From contig SLEY01000037.1 in NCBI GenBank assembly GCA_007124535.1, forward strand, positions 1-5,846: a DNA stretch of 5,846 nt. The letters are read 5' to 3'. The DNA is from Planctomycetaceae bacterium (GTDB lineage: Bacteria; Planctomycetota; Planctomycetia; Pirellulales; Pirellulaceae). Positions within the stretch are counted from its first letter, which is position 1, and each line of letters starts with the position of its first letter. Positions 1-5,441 of the stretch are shown here, in pieces. The notes below the pieces were generated by a model, which was given only the letters and a program-made list of their open reading frames with translations, searched no databases and had not been told where the DNA came from. The position numbers and the translations under genes are program-made.

Positions 1-94
1 CATTGCCCGCATCGGCTACGGCCCTGGAGACCGAGGATAACACCACCACCATCGCGAATATCTGTTTCCAGACCACCCAAACTTGCCTCGCCAT
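1..94 (-). CDS. N-terminus of a secreted protein (partial, runs off left edge)
   Basis: Reading leftwards from an ATG at 94-92 gives 31 codons without a stop. They look like a classical Sec signal peptide: a start with R3 and K10, a hydrophobic core around residues 12-22 (IFAMVVVLSSV), and a c-region ending AVA before D28, which is a good signal peptidase I site after A27. On the same strand, GGGAGAG lies just upstream (about 102-108), with a spacer of about 7 bases, and acts as a ribosome binding site. The mature protein lies outside the window, so its function is unknown. The next gene upstream on this strand is endonuclease III, about 300 bp away, so this gene probably has its own promoter; I could not pick a convincing one. 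The call rests on the combination of start, binding site and signal peptide rather than on homology. Confidence 0.6.
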   Translation of the reverse strand, partial: MARQVWVVWKQIFAMVVVLSSVSRAVADAGN

Positions 95-263
95 TTCGAA
101 TCTCTCCCTTTTGCCCGCAATTTCACGGGATTTCTACGGCCGCGGAAAGCTTGCCGTCTCAGATACGGATTTTAGTCGCTGGCTCCGCCGAAGCATACAG
201 CCCGCGGACAACTCCGATCCCATTTCCAGAGCAGCCGCGATCGGGGAACCGGGTAGGCTTGCA

Positions 264-291
264 CGAAGCCGATGCTTCGGGATGATCATCC
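264..291. repeat. Hairpin plus abutting 12-bp palindrome
   Basis: CGAAGC at 264-269 and GCTTCG at 274-279 form a perfect 6-bp stem with the 4-base loop CGAT. Immediately adjacent, GGATGATCATCC at 280-291 is a perfect self-complementary 12-mer, the form expected of a dimeric DNA-binding protein site. It lies about 190 bp upstream of the start of the partial secreted gene at 94, which is far for a simple operator. Function is unknown. The symmetry is directly visible, but any regulatory role is inference. Confidence 0.4.
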
Positions 292-377
292 GCATGGATG
301 CCGAGGTCGGTGGGCCGCACCGTTTGCCTCATTTTCCTGCCTGCTTCCAAGACGATGTCGCGGTGGGGGGGGGTGGA

Positions 378-393
378 GACCCTAGAACGGGTC
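378..393 (-). terminator. Weak candidate terminator hairpin after endonuclease III
   Basis: GACCC at 378-382 pairs with GGGTC at 389-393 around a 6-base loop, six bases beyond the stop codon of the endonuclease gene. On the transcribed strand it is followed by a run of C (complement of the nine G at 365-373) rather than U. It is therefore not a standard intrinsic terminator. It could slow polymerase or protect the 3' end of the message. Confidence 0.2.
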
Positions 394-398
394 GATTA

Positions 399-1070
399 CT
401 AGGGGCGTCCGCCGGTGGGTTTTCGCTTCGGTTTTGGAATGGGTCGGCGGCGGGGGTAGCAGGTTCGGCAGATTTCGCAGGTGGCGCCGTCGCAGCCGCG
501 GGCGGTACAGTGTTCACGCCCGTAGAAAATGATCTGCAGGTGCAGGCGTGCCCAGGCGCCGACCGGAAACAGCCGCTTCAAATCCCGCTCCGTCTGCTGG
601 ACGTTGCGGCCGGAACTCAATCCCCAACGCCGGGCCAGACGATGGATGTGGGTGTCGACGGGAAAGGCGGGTTGACCGAACGCTTGGACCATCACGACAC
701 TGGCCGTTTTGTGACCCACTCCTGATAGGGATTCGAGATCCTCGAAATTGTCGGGTACCTGTCCGTCGAATCGCTCGATCAGCTGCTGGGAGAGGGCGGA
801 GATCGCTCGCGCTTTCTGCGGGGCCAGCCCCAGCGGCCGAATCACCGCCTGAATCTGCTCGACCGGCAAAGCGGCCATGTCGGCCGGATTGTCGGCCAGT
901 GCGAACAGTGCGGGGGTGACTTGGTTCACTTTCTTATCGGTCGTTTGGGCACTCAGCACGACCGCGATCAGTAGGGTGTAGGGATCCTGGTGCCGCAGGG
1001 GGATGGGGGTTTGCGGGTACAGTTCTTGCAGGCGGCGTTGGATGAATTCGACACGCTGGCGTTGGTTCAT
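399..1070 (-). CDS. nth: Endonuclease III (DNA glycosylase/AP lyase)
   Basis: This 223-residue protein of the HhH-GPD superfamily removes oxidised pyrimidines from DNA and cleaves the resulting abasic site, in base excision repair. The length is close to the 211 residues of the E. coli enzyme. The early 'LLIAVVLSAQTTDKKVN' segment (residues 33-49) is typical of the family. The helix-hairpin-helix motif LSGVGHKTA spans 115-123, with K121 at the catalytic lysine position, and VDTHIHR at 138-144 supplies the catalytic D139. The iron-sulfur region near the C-terminus has cysteines at 188, 193, 198, 201 and 204. That differs from the canonical C-X6-C-X2-C-X5-C spacing. A basic, proline-rich tail (205-223) follows. 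The ATG at 1070-1068 has AAAGGA only about 15 bases upstream, so its ribosome binding site is weak. The gene is divergent from the oxidoreductase gene at 1191. Confidence 0.93.
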   Translation of the reverse strand: MNQRQRVEFIQRRLQELYPQTPIPLRHQDPYTLLIAVVLSAQTTDKKVNQVTPALFALADNPADMAALPVEQIQAVIRPLGLAPQKARAISALSQQLIERFDGQVPDNFEDLESLSGVGHKTASVVMVQAFGQPAFPVDTHIHRLARRWGLSSGRNVQQTERDLKRLFPVGAWARLHLQIIFYGREHCTARGCDGATCEICRTCYPRRRPIPKPKRKPTGGRP

Positions 1071-1117
1071 GTTGGGGTTTTGGAAGTCCTTTCGGGGGCA
1101 GGGGAAAGGGGGAATGC

Positions 1118-1147
1118 TTGTTCGTTCCCCGTGCGATGGACTACAAT
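1118..1147 (+). promoter_or_regulatory. Candidate sigma70-type promoter for the oxidoreductase gene
   Basis: TTGTTC at 1118-1123 and TACAAT at 1142-1147 are separated by 18 bases and match the -35 and -10 consensus well. Transcription would start near 1154, leaving a leader of about 37 bases that contains the strong GGGAGGCG ribosome binding site at 1181-1188. The -35 box lies inside an inverted repeat: GGGGAA at 1109-1114 pairs with TTCCCC at 1125-1130. This could be an operator or a coincidence of G-rich sequence. The call is by sequence match only. Confidence 0.45.
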
Positions 1148-1190
1148 CACGGTCGGCAATGGGTCACGCGTGTTTTCTACGGGAGGCGAG

Positions 1191-2816
1191 ATGGCGCGGC
1201 AACTTCAAAAGTACGACTGCCTGGTGATTGGTGGCGGGCACAACGGTCTGATCGCGGCCGCCTATCTGGCTCGAGCCGGTCGTTCGGTGGGGGTATTGGA
1301 GCGGCGGCCGGTGTTGGGCGGCTGCAGCGTGACGGAGGAACTCTGGCCGGGCTACCGGGTCTCGACGGCGGCTTATGTGATCAGTTTGTTCTTGCCGGAG
1401 ATTATAAGCGACCTGCGTCTGGGAGACCACCAGCTGAAGATCCTGCCGCGGCAGCCTTCGTCTTACACGCCGTTGCCGGACGGCCGGTCGCTGTTGATGG
1501 GTTCGGACCGGGAAGCGACGCTCGGGCAGATCGCTCGATTCAGCGCGCGCGACGCGACGGCTTTTCCGGAATATGAGGCGATGCTGGAGCGGGTGGCTCG
1601 GGTTTTGGAGCCGATGCTGGAAAAGCCGGCCCCGAACCCGTTGCCCTTGCCTCAGGATTGGCGGAAGCGGGGGGTGACGGAGCGATTGCGCGAGTTGGGT
1701 CGCTGCTGGCCGTTGTACCGGATGGCGGGCGAGTTGGGGGCCGATTTACCGGAGGCGATCGAGTTGTTGACGGGTGCGGCTCGTCCGATTCTGGAGCGGT
1801 GGTTCGAGAGCGAGGTATTGCGAGCGACGCTGGCGACGGACGCGATCATCGGCGCGTTCGCTCCGCCCTCGGCGCCGGGGACGGCTTATGTCCTGCTGCA
1901 CCATGTGATGGGCAGGGCGGGTGGTGCCCGGGGCATCTGGGGTTATGTCCAAGGCGGCATGGGCGGGCTCGCCGAGGCGCTCGAACGCGTTTGCCACGAA
2001 TTGCAGGTGACGATCCACCGCGAGGCGCCGGTGGTCCGGATCCTGACGGACCAGGGTCGCGTGCGGGGCGTCCAGCTGGAGGACGGTTCGGTATTCGAGG
2101 CCCCGGTGGTGGCCTCCAGTATCGACGCGCATCAGACGTTTCGCCGCCTGTGTGAACCGGGCGTGCTGCCGGCCGATTTCCTCCGTGCGATCGACCGCAT
2201 CGACTACAACTCGGCATCGGCCAAGGTCAATCTGGCGCTGGCCGAACCGCCCTGTTTCCGCGCCGATCCGTCGGAGGGGATCGCGCCGCACCACCACGGC
2301 ACGATGCACATCGGTCCCAGTTTGGACTATATCGAACGGGCGTATGACGATGCCAAGTACGGCAACCCCAGCCGCGAACCGGTTTTGGAGATGACGATGG
2401 CTTCGGCCGGGGATCCGTCGCTGGCCCCGGCGGGCAAGCACGTCATGTCGATTTTTGTCCAGTATGCTCCGTACACGCTGGCGGACGGGGCGGATTGGGA
2501 GACCGAGACGGAGGCGTTCGGCGACCGTTGTATTGCGCAACTGGCTCGCTACGCCCCGAATGTGCCCGGGGCGATCGAGCATCGTCAGGTGCTCAGCCCT
2601 CCGGATTTGGAACGGATATACGGCTTGACCGGCGGCCACATCATGCAGGGTGCGATGGACTTGAACCATTTGTTTTTCCTGCGGCCGGCACCCGGTTGGG
2701 CCGATCATCGCACCCCGCTTGGCGGTTTGTACCTGTGCGGTGCGGCCAGTCATCCGGGCGGCGGGGTGATCGGGGCCTGCGGTCGGAACGCGGCGGAAGC
2801 GATCCTGCGCGATTGA
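1191..2816 (+). CDS. FAD-dependent oxidoreductase, PYROXD2/phytoene desaturase-like (COG1233)
   Basis: This 541-residue flavoprotein belongs to the amine oxidase/phytoene desaturase superfamily. Near the N-terminus is a Rossmann dinucleotide fold, LVIGGGHNGLIAAAYLARAG at 11-30, with glycines 14, 16 and 19. E37 sits where the adenosine ribose is bound, and a GG pair follows at 43-44. The segment around 243-258 (GGARGIWGYVQGGMG) and the second FAD-contact region around 286-316 are typical of COG1233. TGGHIMQGAMDLNHLFFLRP near 480-500 and the C-terminal GLYLCGAASHPGGGVIGACG (512-531) closely resemble the PYROXD2 group, so I prefer that to a true carotenoid desaturase. No carotenoid genes are nearby. 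The substrate is unknown and the protein is probably cytoplasmic. I chose the ATG at 1191 because GGGAGGCG lies just upstream and the FAD motif begins soon after; starting at 990 would overlap endonuclease III. Confidence 0.88.
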   Translation: MARQLQKYDCLVIGGGHNGLIAAAYLARAGRSVGVLERRPVLGGCSVTEELWPGYRVSTAAYVISLFLPEIISDLRLGDHQLKILPRQPSSYTPLPDGRSLLMGSDREATLGQIARFSARDATAFPEYEAMLERVARVLEPMLEKPAPNPLPLPQDWRKRGVTERLRELGRCWPLYRMAGELGADLPEAIELLTGAARPILERWFESEVLRATLATDAIIGAFAPPSAPGTAYVLLHHVMGRAGGARGIWGYVQGGMGGLAEALERVCHELQVTIHREAPVVRILTDQGRVRGVQLEDGSVFEAPVVASSIDAHQTFRRLCEPGVLPADFLRAIDRIDYNSASAKVNLALAEPPCFRADPSEGIAPHHHGTMHIGPSLDYIERAYDDAKYGNPSREPVLEMTMASAGDPSLAPAGKHVMSIFVQYAPYTLADGADWETETEAFGDRCIAQLARYAPNVPGAIEHRQVLSPPDLERIYGLTGGHIMQGAMDLNHLFFLRPAPGWADHRTPLGGLYLCGAASHPGGGVIGACGRNAAEAILRD

Positions 2817-2908
2817 GCAGGGAATCAGGGATCCAATGGGCTGCCGCGATGGCAGGGTGCGGTAGGTGTCGTTCCCGTCGAGCGGTTGGTCCGCCCGGAA
2901 CGTTTTGG

Positions 2909-2939
2909 CGTCGCGTCAAAATAACTCGACGATTTTTTT
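2909..2939 (+). terminator. Candidate intrinsic terminator after the oxidoreductase gene
   Basis: CGTCG at 2909-2913 can pair with CGACG at 2927-2931 around a 13-base loop, and a run of seven T at 2933-2939 follows almost at once. The stem is short and the loop long, so it would be a weak rho-independent terminator. It is about 95 bp past the oxidoreductase stop, a sensible place. The larger hairpin beginning at 2951 could add to termination. Confidence 0.35.
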
Positions 2940-2950
2940 CTTGTAATCCA

Positions 2951-2986
2951 CTTAGTCGCTTACACTTAGTCGCTTACACTTAGTCG
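2951..2986 (+). repeat. Left tandem array, 14-bp unit CTTAGTCGCTTACA
   Basis: Two exact copies of CTTAGTCGCTTACA (2951-2964 and 2965-2978) are followed by a partial copy, CTTAGTCG, at 2979-2986. The array is the left arm of a large inverted structure. Its CTTAGTC and TACA blocks are the reverse complements of the GACTAAG and TGTA blocks in the array at 3005-3045, while the 3-base linker GCT is not shared. I do not recognise the family. Confidence 0.9.
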
Positions 2987-3004
2987 AACAGCCCGGGGAT
3001 CCAA

Positions 3005-3045
3005 GGAGGACTAAGTGTAGGAGGACTAAGTGTAGGAGGACTAAG
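3005..3045 (+). repeat. Right tandem array, 15-bp unit GGAGGACTAAGTGTA
   Basis: Two exact copies of GGAGGACTAAGTGTA (3005-3019 and 3020-3034) are followed by GGAGGACTAAG at 3035-3045. With the left array, TACACTTAGTC at 2975-2985 pairs with GACTAAGTGTA at 3009-3019 (11 bp). A second identical 11-bp stem joins 2961-2971 to 3024-3034, and CTTAGTC at 2951-2957 pairs with 3039-3045 (7 bp). The loop is 2986-3008 and the helices are separated by small GCT/GGAG internal loops. Each unit also contains a strong ribosome binding site followed by GTG and TAG. The array ends about 57 bp before the beta-helix start codon, so it probably lies in or near that gene's leader. Confidence 0.9.
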
Positions 3046-3089
3046 AAAGGTGTCGCGGAATTGAAAGGGCGAGATGGCGATCCATTTTC

Positions 3090-3097
3090 GGAGGAGG
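3090..3097 (+). promoter_or_regulatory. Strong ribosome binding site of the beta-helix gene
   Basis: GGAGGAGG lies 5 bases before the ATG at 3103. It decides the start in favour of this ATG over the in-frame TTG at 3061, because only the ATG places a signal peptide at the N-terminus. Confidence 0.85.
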
Positions 3098-3102
3098 TTA
3101 TC

Positions 3103-5187
3103 ATGAAAGCGATGATCGTTGGTTTGATCTGGGGAATCGTGTCGGCGGCGCCGGCGGCGGATTTCTACGTGTCGCCTGCGGGCGATGATTCGGCGGCGGG
3201 GACGGCCGAAGCGCCGTTTGCCAGTCTGCATCGTGCGCGGGACGCGGTGCGGGAATGGCGGCGCGGGGAGGCTGCCGAGGGAGCGGTCACGATTCACGTG
3301 GCGGATGGCCGTTATGAACTGCGCGAACCGTTGGTGCTGGAACCGCAGGACAGCGGTTCGCCCGAGTCGCCGGTCGTCTACCAGGCTGAGCCCGGGGCGA
3401 GACCCGTCTTCTCCGGCGGCCGGGTCCTGGACGGCTGGGAACCGGCGGAAGACGGTCTGTGGACCACGCAGGTCCCCCAGGTGGCCGCGGGCGAATGGTA
3501 CTTTGAGCAGTTGTTCGTCAACGGGCGGCGGGCCACCCGGGCTCGGATGCCGAACCGGTTCTACTTCTACATCCGGGACATCCAGCAGGATCCTCCACCC
3601 GTGCGTGGCGAGTCGCGGCCGCGGCCGGCGGTGAAGACGTTGCAGATGCGGGAAGAGGATTTCGCCCGCATCGCCCACCTGACCCCCGAAGCGTTGCAGG
3701 ACGTCAATTTGGTCGTCTATCACAACTGGGACATCACCCGCCGCTTCCCCGACCGGTTGGATCCGGAGCAGCAGGCGATCATCACCACCGGTTTGGGGAT
3801 GAAGCCCTGGAATCCCTGGCGGCGGAATTCGCATTACCATCTGGAGAATTTCCGTGATGCGCTGGACGCGCCCGGCGAGTGGTTTCTGGATCGGGACGGG
3901 ACGTTGTACTACTATCCGCTGCCGGACGAGGACATGGGCTCGGCGGAGGTGATCGCGCCAGTGGCCGAGAAATTTTTGGTAATGCAGGGGGATGCGGCGG
4001 CGGGCGAGTATGTCCAGCATGTGACCTTGCGGGGGCTGACGTTCCAGCATGCTCAGTGGCTGACGCCGCCCGAGGGTTTCGAGCCGGCGCAAGCCGCTTC
4101 GAGCATCGATGCGGTGGTGCAGGCCGACGGGGCTCGGCACGTAACGATCGAGGACTGCGAAATCGGTCACATCGGCACCTACGCGGTGTGGTTCCGCCGG
4201 GGCTGCCACGACGTGACGCTCCGGGGCAGTTTCCTGCACGACTTCGGCGCCGGCGGGGTGCGGGTGGGCGAAATGGGCATTGCGGCCCAACCGGCGCAAC
4301 GCACCGGCCGGATCACGGTCGAGAACAACATCCTCCGGCACGGCGGGCGGATCTTTCCCTGCGCCGTCGGCGTCTGGATCGGGCAGAGCGGCGACAACCG
4401 GATCCGCCACAACGATATTTCAGACCTCTACTACACCGGCATCTCCGTCGGGTGGCGCTGGGGCTACGGGGAGAGTCTGGCCAAACGGAACACCATCGAA
4501 TTCAACCGCGTGCATCATATCGGCTGGGGCGTGTTGAGCGATATGGGCGGCATCTACACCCTGGGACCGTCCGAGGGCACCGTCGTCCGCAACAACGTGT
4601 TCCACGATATCTATGCCTATTCCTACGGCGGTTGGGGGCTGTACACCGACGAAGGCAGCACGGGCATCCTGTTCGAGAACAACCTGGTGTACCGCGTCAA
4701 GACCGGCGGGTTCCACCAGCACTACGGCCGCGACAACATCGTGCGGAACAACATCCTGGCGTTCAGCGAGTTGTATCAGTTGCAGGCCACGCGGGTCGAG
4801 GACCATCGTTCGTTCACTTTGGAGAACAACTTGGTGATCTACGACCAGGGGGTGCTGTTGCAGGGCCCGTGGGAGCAAATCCGGTATGAGAGCCGCAACA
4901 ACTGTTTTTGGAACACGGCGGGCGAGCCGGTGGAATTCCGCGGCCGATCGCTGGAGGAATGGCAGGCGTTGGGTCACGAAGAAGGTTCGATCGTCGCCGA
5001 TCCCGGGTTGGTCGATCCCGAGCAGGATGATTTTCGTTTGACGCCCGATTCGCCGCTGCGCGAGCTGGGCTTCGAGCCGTTCGATCCAGATCGAGCCGGC
5101 GTCTACGGCGATCCGGAGTGGGTGGACCGAGCGCGGGAGGTTACGTATCCGCCGTTGGAGGTTGCCCCGGAACCGCCCCCGCTCTAA
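3103..5187 (+). CDS. Secreted right-handed parallel beta-helix protein, GH141-like
   Basis: This 694-residue protein is probably exported and probably acts on a polysaccharide. Residues 1-19 form a signal peptide (hydrophobic core 4-14, cleavage near A18/A19). FYVSPAGDDSAAGTAEAPFA (21-40) with 'SLHRARDAVREWRR' is the classic opening of this class, followed by a strand-rich region with 'DSGSPESPVVYQAEPGARPVFSGG' features (83-106). A non-repetitive insert covers about 150-300. From about 300 to 600 lie beta-helix coils marked by asparagines at 409, 437, 468, 498, 527, 550, 576 and 600, spaced 23-31 residues. D480 (LSDMGGIY) and D516/E517 (LYTDEGS) lie on adjacent coils and are candidate acid residues. 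A final 'DPGLVDP...DFRLTPDSPLRELG' segment (633-656) caps the domain, and the C-terminus is proline-rich. The fold is clear. The GH141-type assignment (fucosidase or xylanase activities known) is inference; a lyase or non-enzymatic role is possible. The gene stands alone, 286 bp after the oxidoreductase. Confidence 0.85.
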   Translation: MKAMIVGLIWGIVSAAPAADFYVSPAGDDSAAGTAEAPFASLHRARDAVREWRRGEAAEGAVTIHVADGRYELREPLVLEPQDSGSPESPVVYQAEPGARPVFSGGRVLDGWEPAEDGLWTTQVPQVAAGEWYFEQLFVNGRRATRARMPNRFYFYIRDIQQDPPPVRGESRPRPAVKTLQMREEDFARIAHLTPEALQDVNLVVYHNWDITRRFPDRLDPEQQAIITTGLGMKPWNPWRRNSHYHLENFRDALDAPGEWFLDRDGTLYYYPLPDEDMGSAEVIAPVAEKFLVMQGDAAAGEYVQHVTLRGLTFQHAQWLTPPEGFEPAQAASSIDAVVQADGARHVTIEDCEIGHIGTYAVWFRRGCHDVTLRGSFLHDFGAGGVRVGEMGIAAQPAQRTGRITVENNILRHGGRIFPCAVGVWIGQSGDNRIRHNDISDLYYTGISVGWRWGYGESLAKRNTIEFNRVHHIGWGVLSDMGGIYTLGPSEGTVVRNNVFHDIYAYSYGGWGLYTDEGSTGILFENNLVYRVKTGGFHQHYGRDNIVRNNILAFSELYQLQATRVEDHRSFTLENNLVIYDQGVLLQGPWEQIRYESRNNCFWNTAGEPVEFRGRSLEEWQALGHEEGSIVADPGLVDPEQDDFRLTPDSPLRELGFEPFDPDRAGVYGDPEWVDRAREVTYPPLEVAPEPPPL

Positions 5188-5260
5188 CGATCGGCACGCG
5201 GGACGCAACCGGGCTTGATGGAAGGGATTCATTCCAGAATCGTGACCCGGGGCGGCGCTT

Positions 5261-5337
5261 CGCGGCTATCGCCGCGGCGCGCTGCGCCGGGCTGATTCGT
5301 TGCAGCGCCTGCGGAGCGAATTGCGGCTGTCGCCGCG
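5261..5337. repeat. Cluster of GC-rich hairpins with a duplicated 15-mer
   Basis: CGCGGC-TATC-GCCGCG at 5261-5276 is a perfect 6-bp hairpin. GCGGC-TGTC-GCCGC at 5323-5336 is a near copy; the two 15-mers at 5262-5276 and 5323-5337 differ at one base, in the loop. Between them, GCGCTGC at 5279-5285 can pair with GCAGCGC at 5302-5308. Alternatively, ATTCG at 5295-5299 pairs with CGAAT at 5317-5321, enclosing GCAG/CTGC at 5302-5312. The layout resembles paired palindromic intergenic elements (REP/BIME-like), or a bidirectional transcription-end structure. The family is unknown. Confidence 0.5.
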
Positions 5338-5390
5338 AGCATACCCTGATTTCACGAATGAACCTTGATTCCCGGGCATCGTCTCCCCGT

Positions 5391-5415
5391 AGGTCTCCCG
5401 CGATAGGGGAGACCT
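5391..5415. repeat. Perfect 9-bp hairpin with an alternative left arm
   Basis: AGGTCTCCC at 5391-5399 pairs perfectly with GGGAGACCT at 5407-5415 around a 7-base loop. A second left arm, GTCTCCCC at 5381-5388, can pair instead with GGGGAGAC at 5406-5413. The position between convergent genes suits a terminator or mRNA-end structure, but neither side is followed by a T-run. Confidence 0.5.
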
Positions 5416-5441
5416 TCGGTCGGCCGAGTGGCTCGGTCAGA

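Larger units (their letters stand above)
95..398. other. Non-coding spacer with small palindromes
   Basis: This stretch separates the end of endonuclease III from the start of the partial secreted gene; both are read leftwards. Open frames crossing it lack a ribosome binding site and recognisable protein character, so I treat it as non-coding. It holds a perfect hairpin CGAAGC-CGAT-GCTTCG at 264-279, followed directly by a 12-base perfect palindrome GGATGATCATCC at 280-291. It also has nine consecutive G at 365-373 and a short inverted repeat next to the endonuclease stop (378-393). A single TTAGTCGCT at 172-180 matches part of the repeat unit found at 2951-2986. It probably contains the promoter of the partial secreted gene. 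Confidence 0.55.
2817..3060. other. Intergenic region with terminator candidate and facing repeat arrays
   Basis: I see no gene between the oxidoreductase stop and the beta-helix gene. The first 90 bases are featureless apart from GGGATCCAA at 2828-2836, which recurs at 2996-3004 in the loop of the large hairpin. A T-run at 2933-2939 preceded by a short stem is a possible terminator. The rest is occupied by two tandem arrays in opposite orientation at 2951-2986 and 3005-3045. No convincing -35/-10 pair for the downstream gene was found, although TACACT within the left array resembles a -10 box. Confidence 0.6.

Noticed and set aside
159..350. 63-codon minus-strand open frame between endonuclease III and the partial secreted gene
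   Set aside because: It starts with TTG without a Shine-Dalgarno sequence and resembles no protein family.
3..725. 240-codon plus-strand open frame at the left end
   Set aside because: From 399 onwards it lies opposite endonuclease III, and before that it crosses the start of the secreted gene on the other strand. It has no ribosome binding site and its translation is low-complexity GC-driven sequence.
990..1190. 67-codon N-terminal extension of the oxidoreductase
   Set aside because: It would overlap the 5' end of endonuclease III, the extra residues resemble nothing, and the ATG at 1191 has GGGAGGCG and a correctly placed FAD motif.
1746..2753. 335-codon minus-strand open frame opposite the oxidoreductase
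   Set aside because: Arg/His-rich shadow typical of high-GC antisense frames; the opposite strand carries a clear flavoprotein.
2951..3045. Terminal inverted repeats of an insertion sequence
   Set aside because: The arms are only about 20 bp apart with no transposase between them; a miniature element cannot be excluded, but nothing in the sequence supports it.
3061..3102. TTG start for the beta-helix gene
   Set aside because: It would put 14 charged residues before the signal peptide; the ATG at 3103 has GGAGGAGG five bases upstream.
2980..4410. 476-codon minus-strand open frame opposite the beta-helix gene
   Set aside because: It is a shadow of the beta-helix frame, and one end simply translates the tandem array (repeated SPPTL). 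No family resemblance.
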